Source: Pacificispira sp033344895
Lineage (GTDB): Bacteria > Pseudomonadota > Alphaproteobacteria > UBA8366 > Aestuariispiraceae
Direction of reading: 5' to 3'
DNA: 64,000 nucleotides
NCBI GenBank assembly: GCA_965229685.1
Contig: OZ245920.1
Coordinates: 1,550,001 to 1,614,000, forward strand
Part shown: positions 63,717-64,000 of the stretch, piece after piece
Position numbering within the stretch: position 1 is the stretch's first letter
How the letters are laid out: each line of letters starts with the position of its first letter
Program-made: the position numbers and the translations under genes
The notes under the pieces: model-generated
What the model saw: only the letters and a program-made list of their open reading frames with translations
Databases searched by the model: none
What the model was told of the DNA's origin: nothing

Positions 63717-64000
63717 TCAAAATGTACAGGACCTGAACACGGTCTTTCATGCACTCGGCGATGCGACGCGCCGCCGGATGCTTGCTGATCTGGCTCTCGG
63801 CGACCGTACCGTCAGCCAGCTCGCAGAACCTTTCGCCATGTCGCTGGCAGCAGCGTCGAAACACATCAAGTCGCTTGAGAAGGCAGGGCTGATCCGGCGG
63901 GAAGTCCAGGGGCGAACGCATGTTTGCCGCCTGCGGCCTGAGCCGCTGGCCAACGCCCATGAATGGCTGAGCTTCTATGAACGGTTCTGGACGCAACGCC
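63709..64000 (+). CDS. ArsR-family transcriptional regulator (cut by window end)
   Basis: The first 97 codons of an ArsR/SmtB-type repressor run off the window edge. A winged HTH is visible (FHALGDATRRRMLADLALG; TVSQLAEPFAMSLAAASKHIKSLEKAGLI; the wing at REVQGRTHVCRL). The metal-site Cys motif of ArsR/SmtB is absent, so it is probably of the non-metal subgroup often found beside SRPBCC genes (family knowledge; the neighbour is outside the window). The ATG at 63709 lies inside an operator-like palindrome. Confidence 0.85.
   Translation, partial: MVDQNVQDLNTVFHALGDATRRRMLADLALGDRTVSQLAEPFAMSLAAASKHIKSLEKAGLIRREVQGRTHVCRLRPEPLANAHEWLSFYERFWTQR

Overview
The window looks like chromosomal DNA from a high-GC alphaproteobacterium, most likely a Rhodospirillales-type and possibly marine one. 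This is an inference from gene content: TrmFO, a CheZ with an alphaproteobacterial-style C-terminus, FixGHIS, a squalene-synthase-family protein, a glycine-betaine-type ABC transporter with a dimethylglycine-dehydrogenase-like enzyme, and a huge RTX exoprotein. No rRNA, CRISPR array, integrase or insertion sequence was seen. One tRNA (Asn) is present.

Layout. (1) Positions 1-15449 hold most of one gigantic secreted RTX protein whose N-terminus lies outside the window. It contains two tandem units of about 5.15 kb, each with a complete subtilisin-type catalytic domain, then cadherin-like repeats, then five copies of a module resembling phage structural proteins alternating with calcium-binding RTX repeats. 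As given, the reading frame is broken at a run of six G (2422-2427). (2) Positions 15674-23306 hold a methyltransferase-like protein, gamma-glutamyltransferase, a small winged-helix-like protein, a DUF815 ATPase and the yajC-secD-secF-Mth938 operon. (3) Positions 23303-32239 are housekeeping and mixed: an orphan PAS histidine kinase, two overlapping squalene/phytoene-synthase-family genes, trmFO, 1-Cys peroxiredoxin, an HDAC-family protein, a DUF192 protein, an O-methyltransferase and a lipoprotein. (4) Positions 32395-37331 hold ccoG-ccoH-ccoI-ccoS (cbb3 oxidase maturation; ccoS is a 55-residue gene that is easy to miss) and an XRE regulator. (5) Positions 37406-43318 hold cheZ, tRNA-Asn with a good promoter and terminator, an MscS channel, a GFA-type zinc protein in a patch of lower GC, and an AdiA-like arginine decarboxylase. 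(6) Positions 43603-49913 hold tamA-tamB. (7) Positions 49981-52372 hold a GST-SRPBCC pair divergent from a GlxA-type AraC regulator. (8) Positions 52418-61779 form a coherent metabolic island: a DeoR repressor plus an IMPase-family phosphatase, divergent from a betaine-type ABC transporter (binding protein, ATPase, unusual double permease), a choline-kinase-like protein and an FAD/GcvT demethylase. An 11-bp inverted repeat brackets the intergenic promoter. (9) Positions 61863-64000 hold azoreductase, a LysR regulator and the start of an ArsR regulator with a duplicated operator-like palindrome.

How the parts work together. SecDF/YajC serves Sec export, and TamAB serves outer-membrane protein assembly. 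The RTX protein is expected to use type I secretion, but no type I transporter is in view. The candidates for something new are the twin-protease RTX megaprotein and the betaine/choline island, where a kinase and a phosphatase sit under a DeoR repressor. DeoR regulators usually sense phosphorylated ligands, so a phosphorylated quaternary amine as inducer or intermediate is a reasonable but unproven hypothesis.
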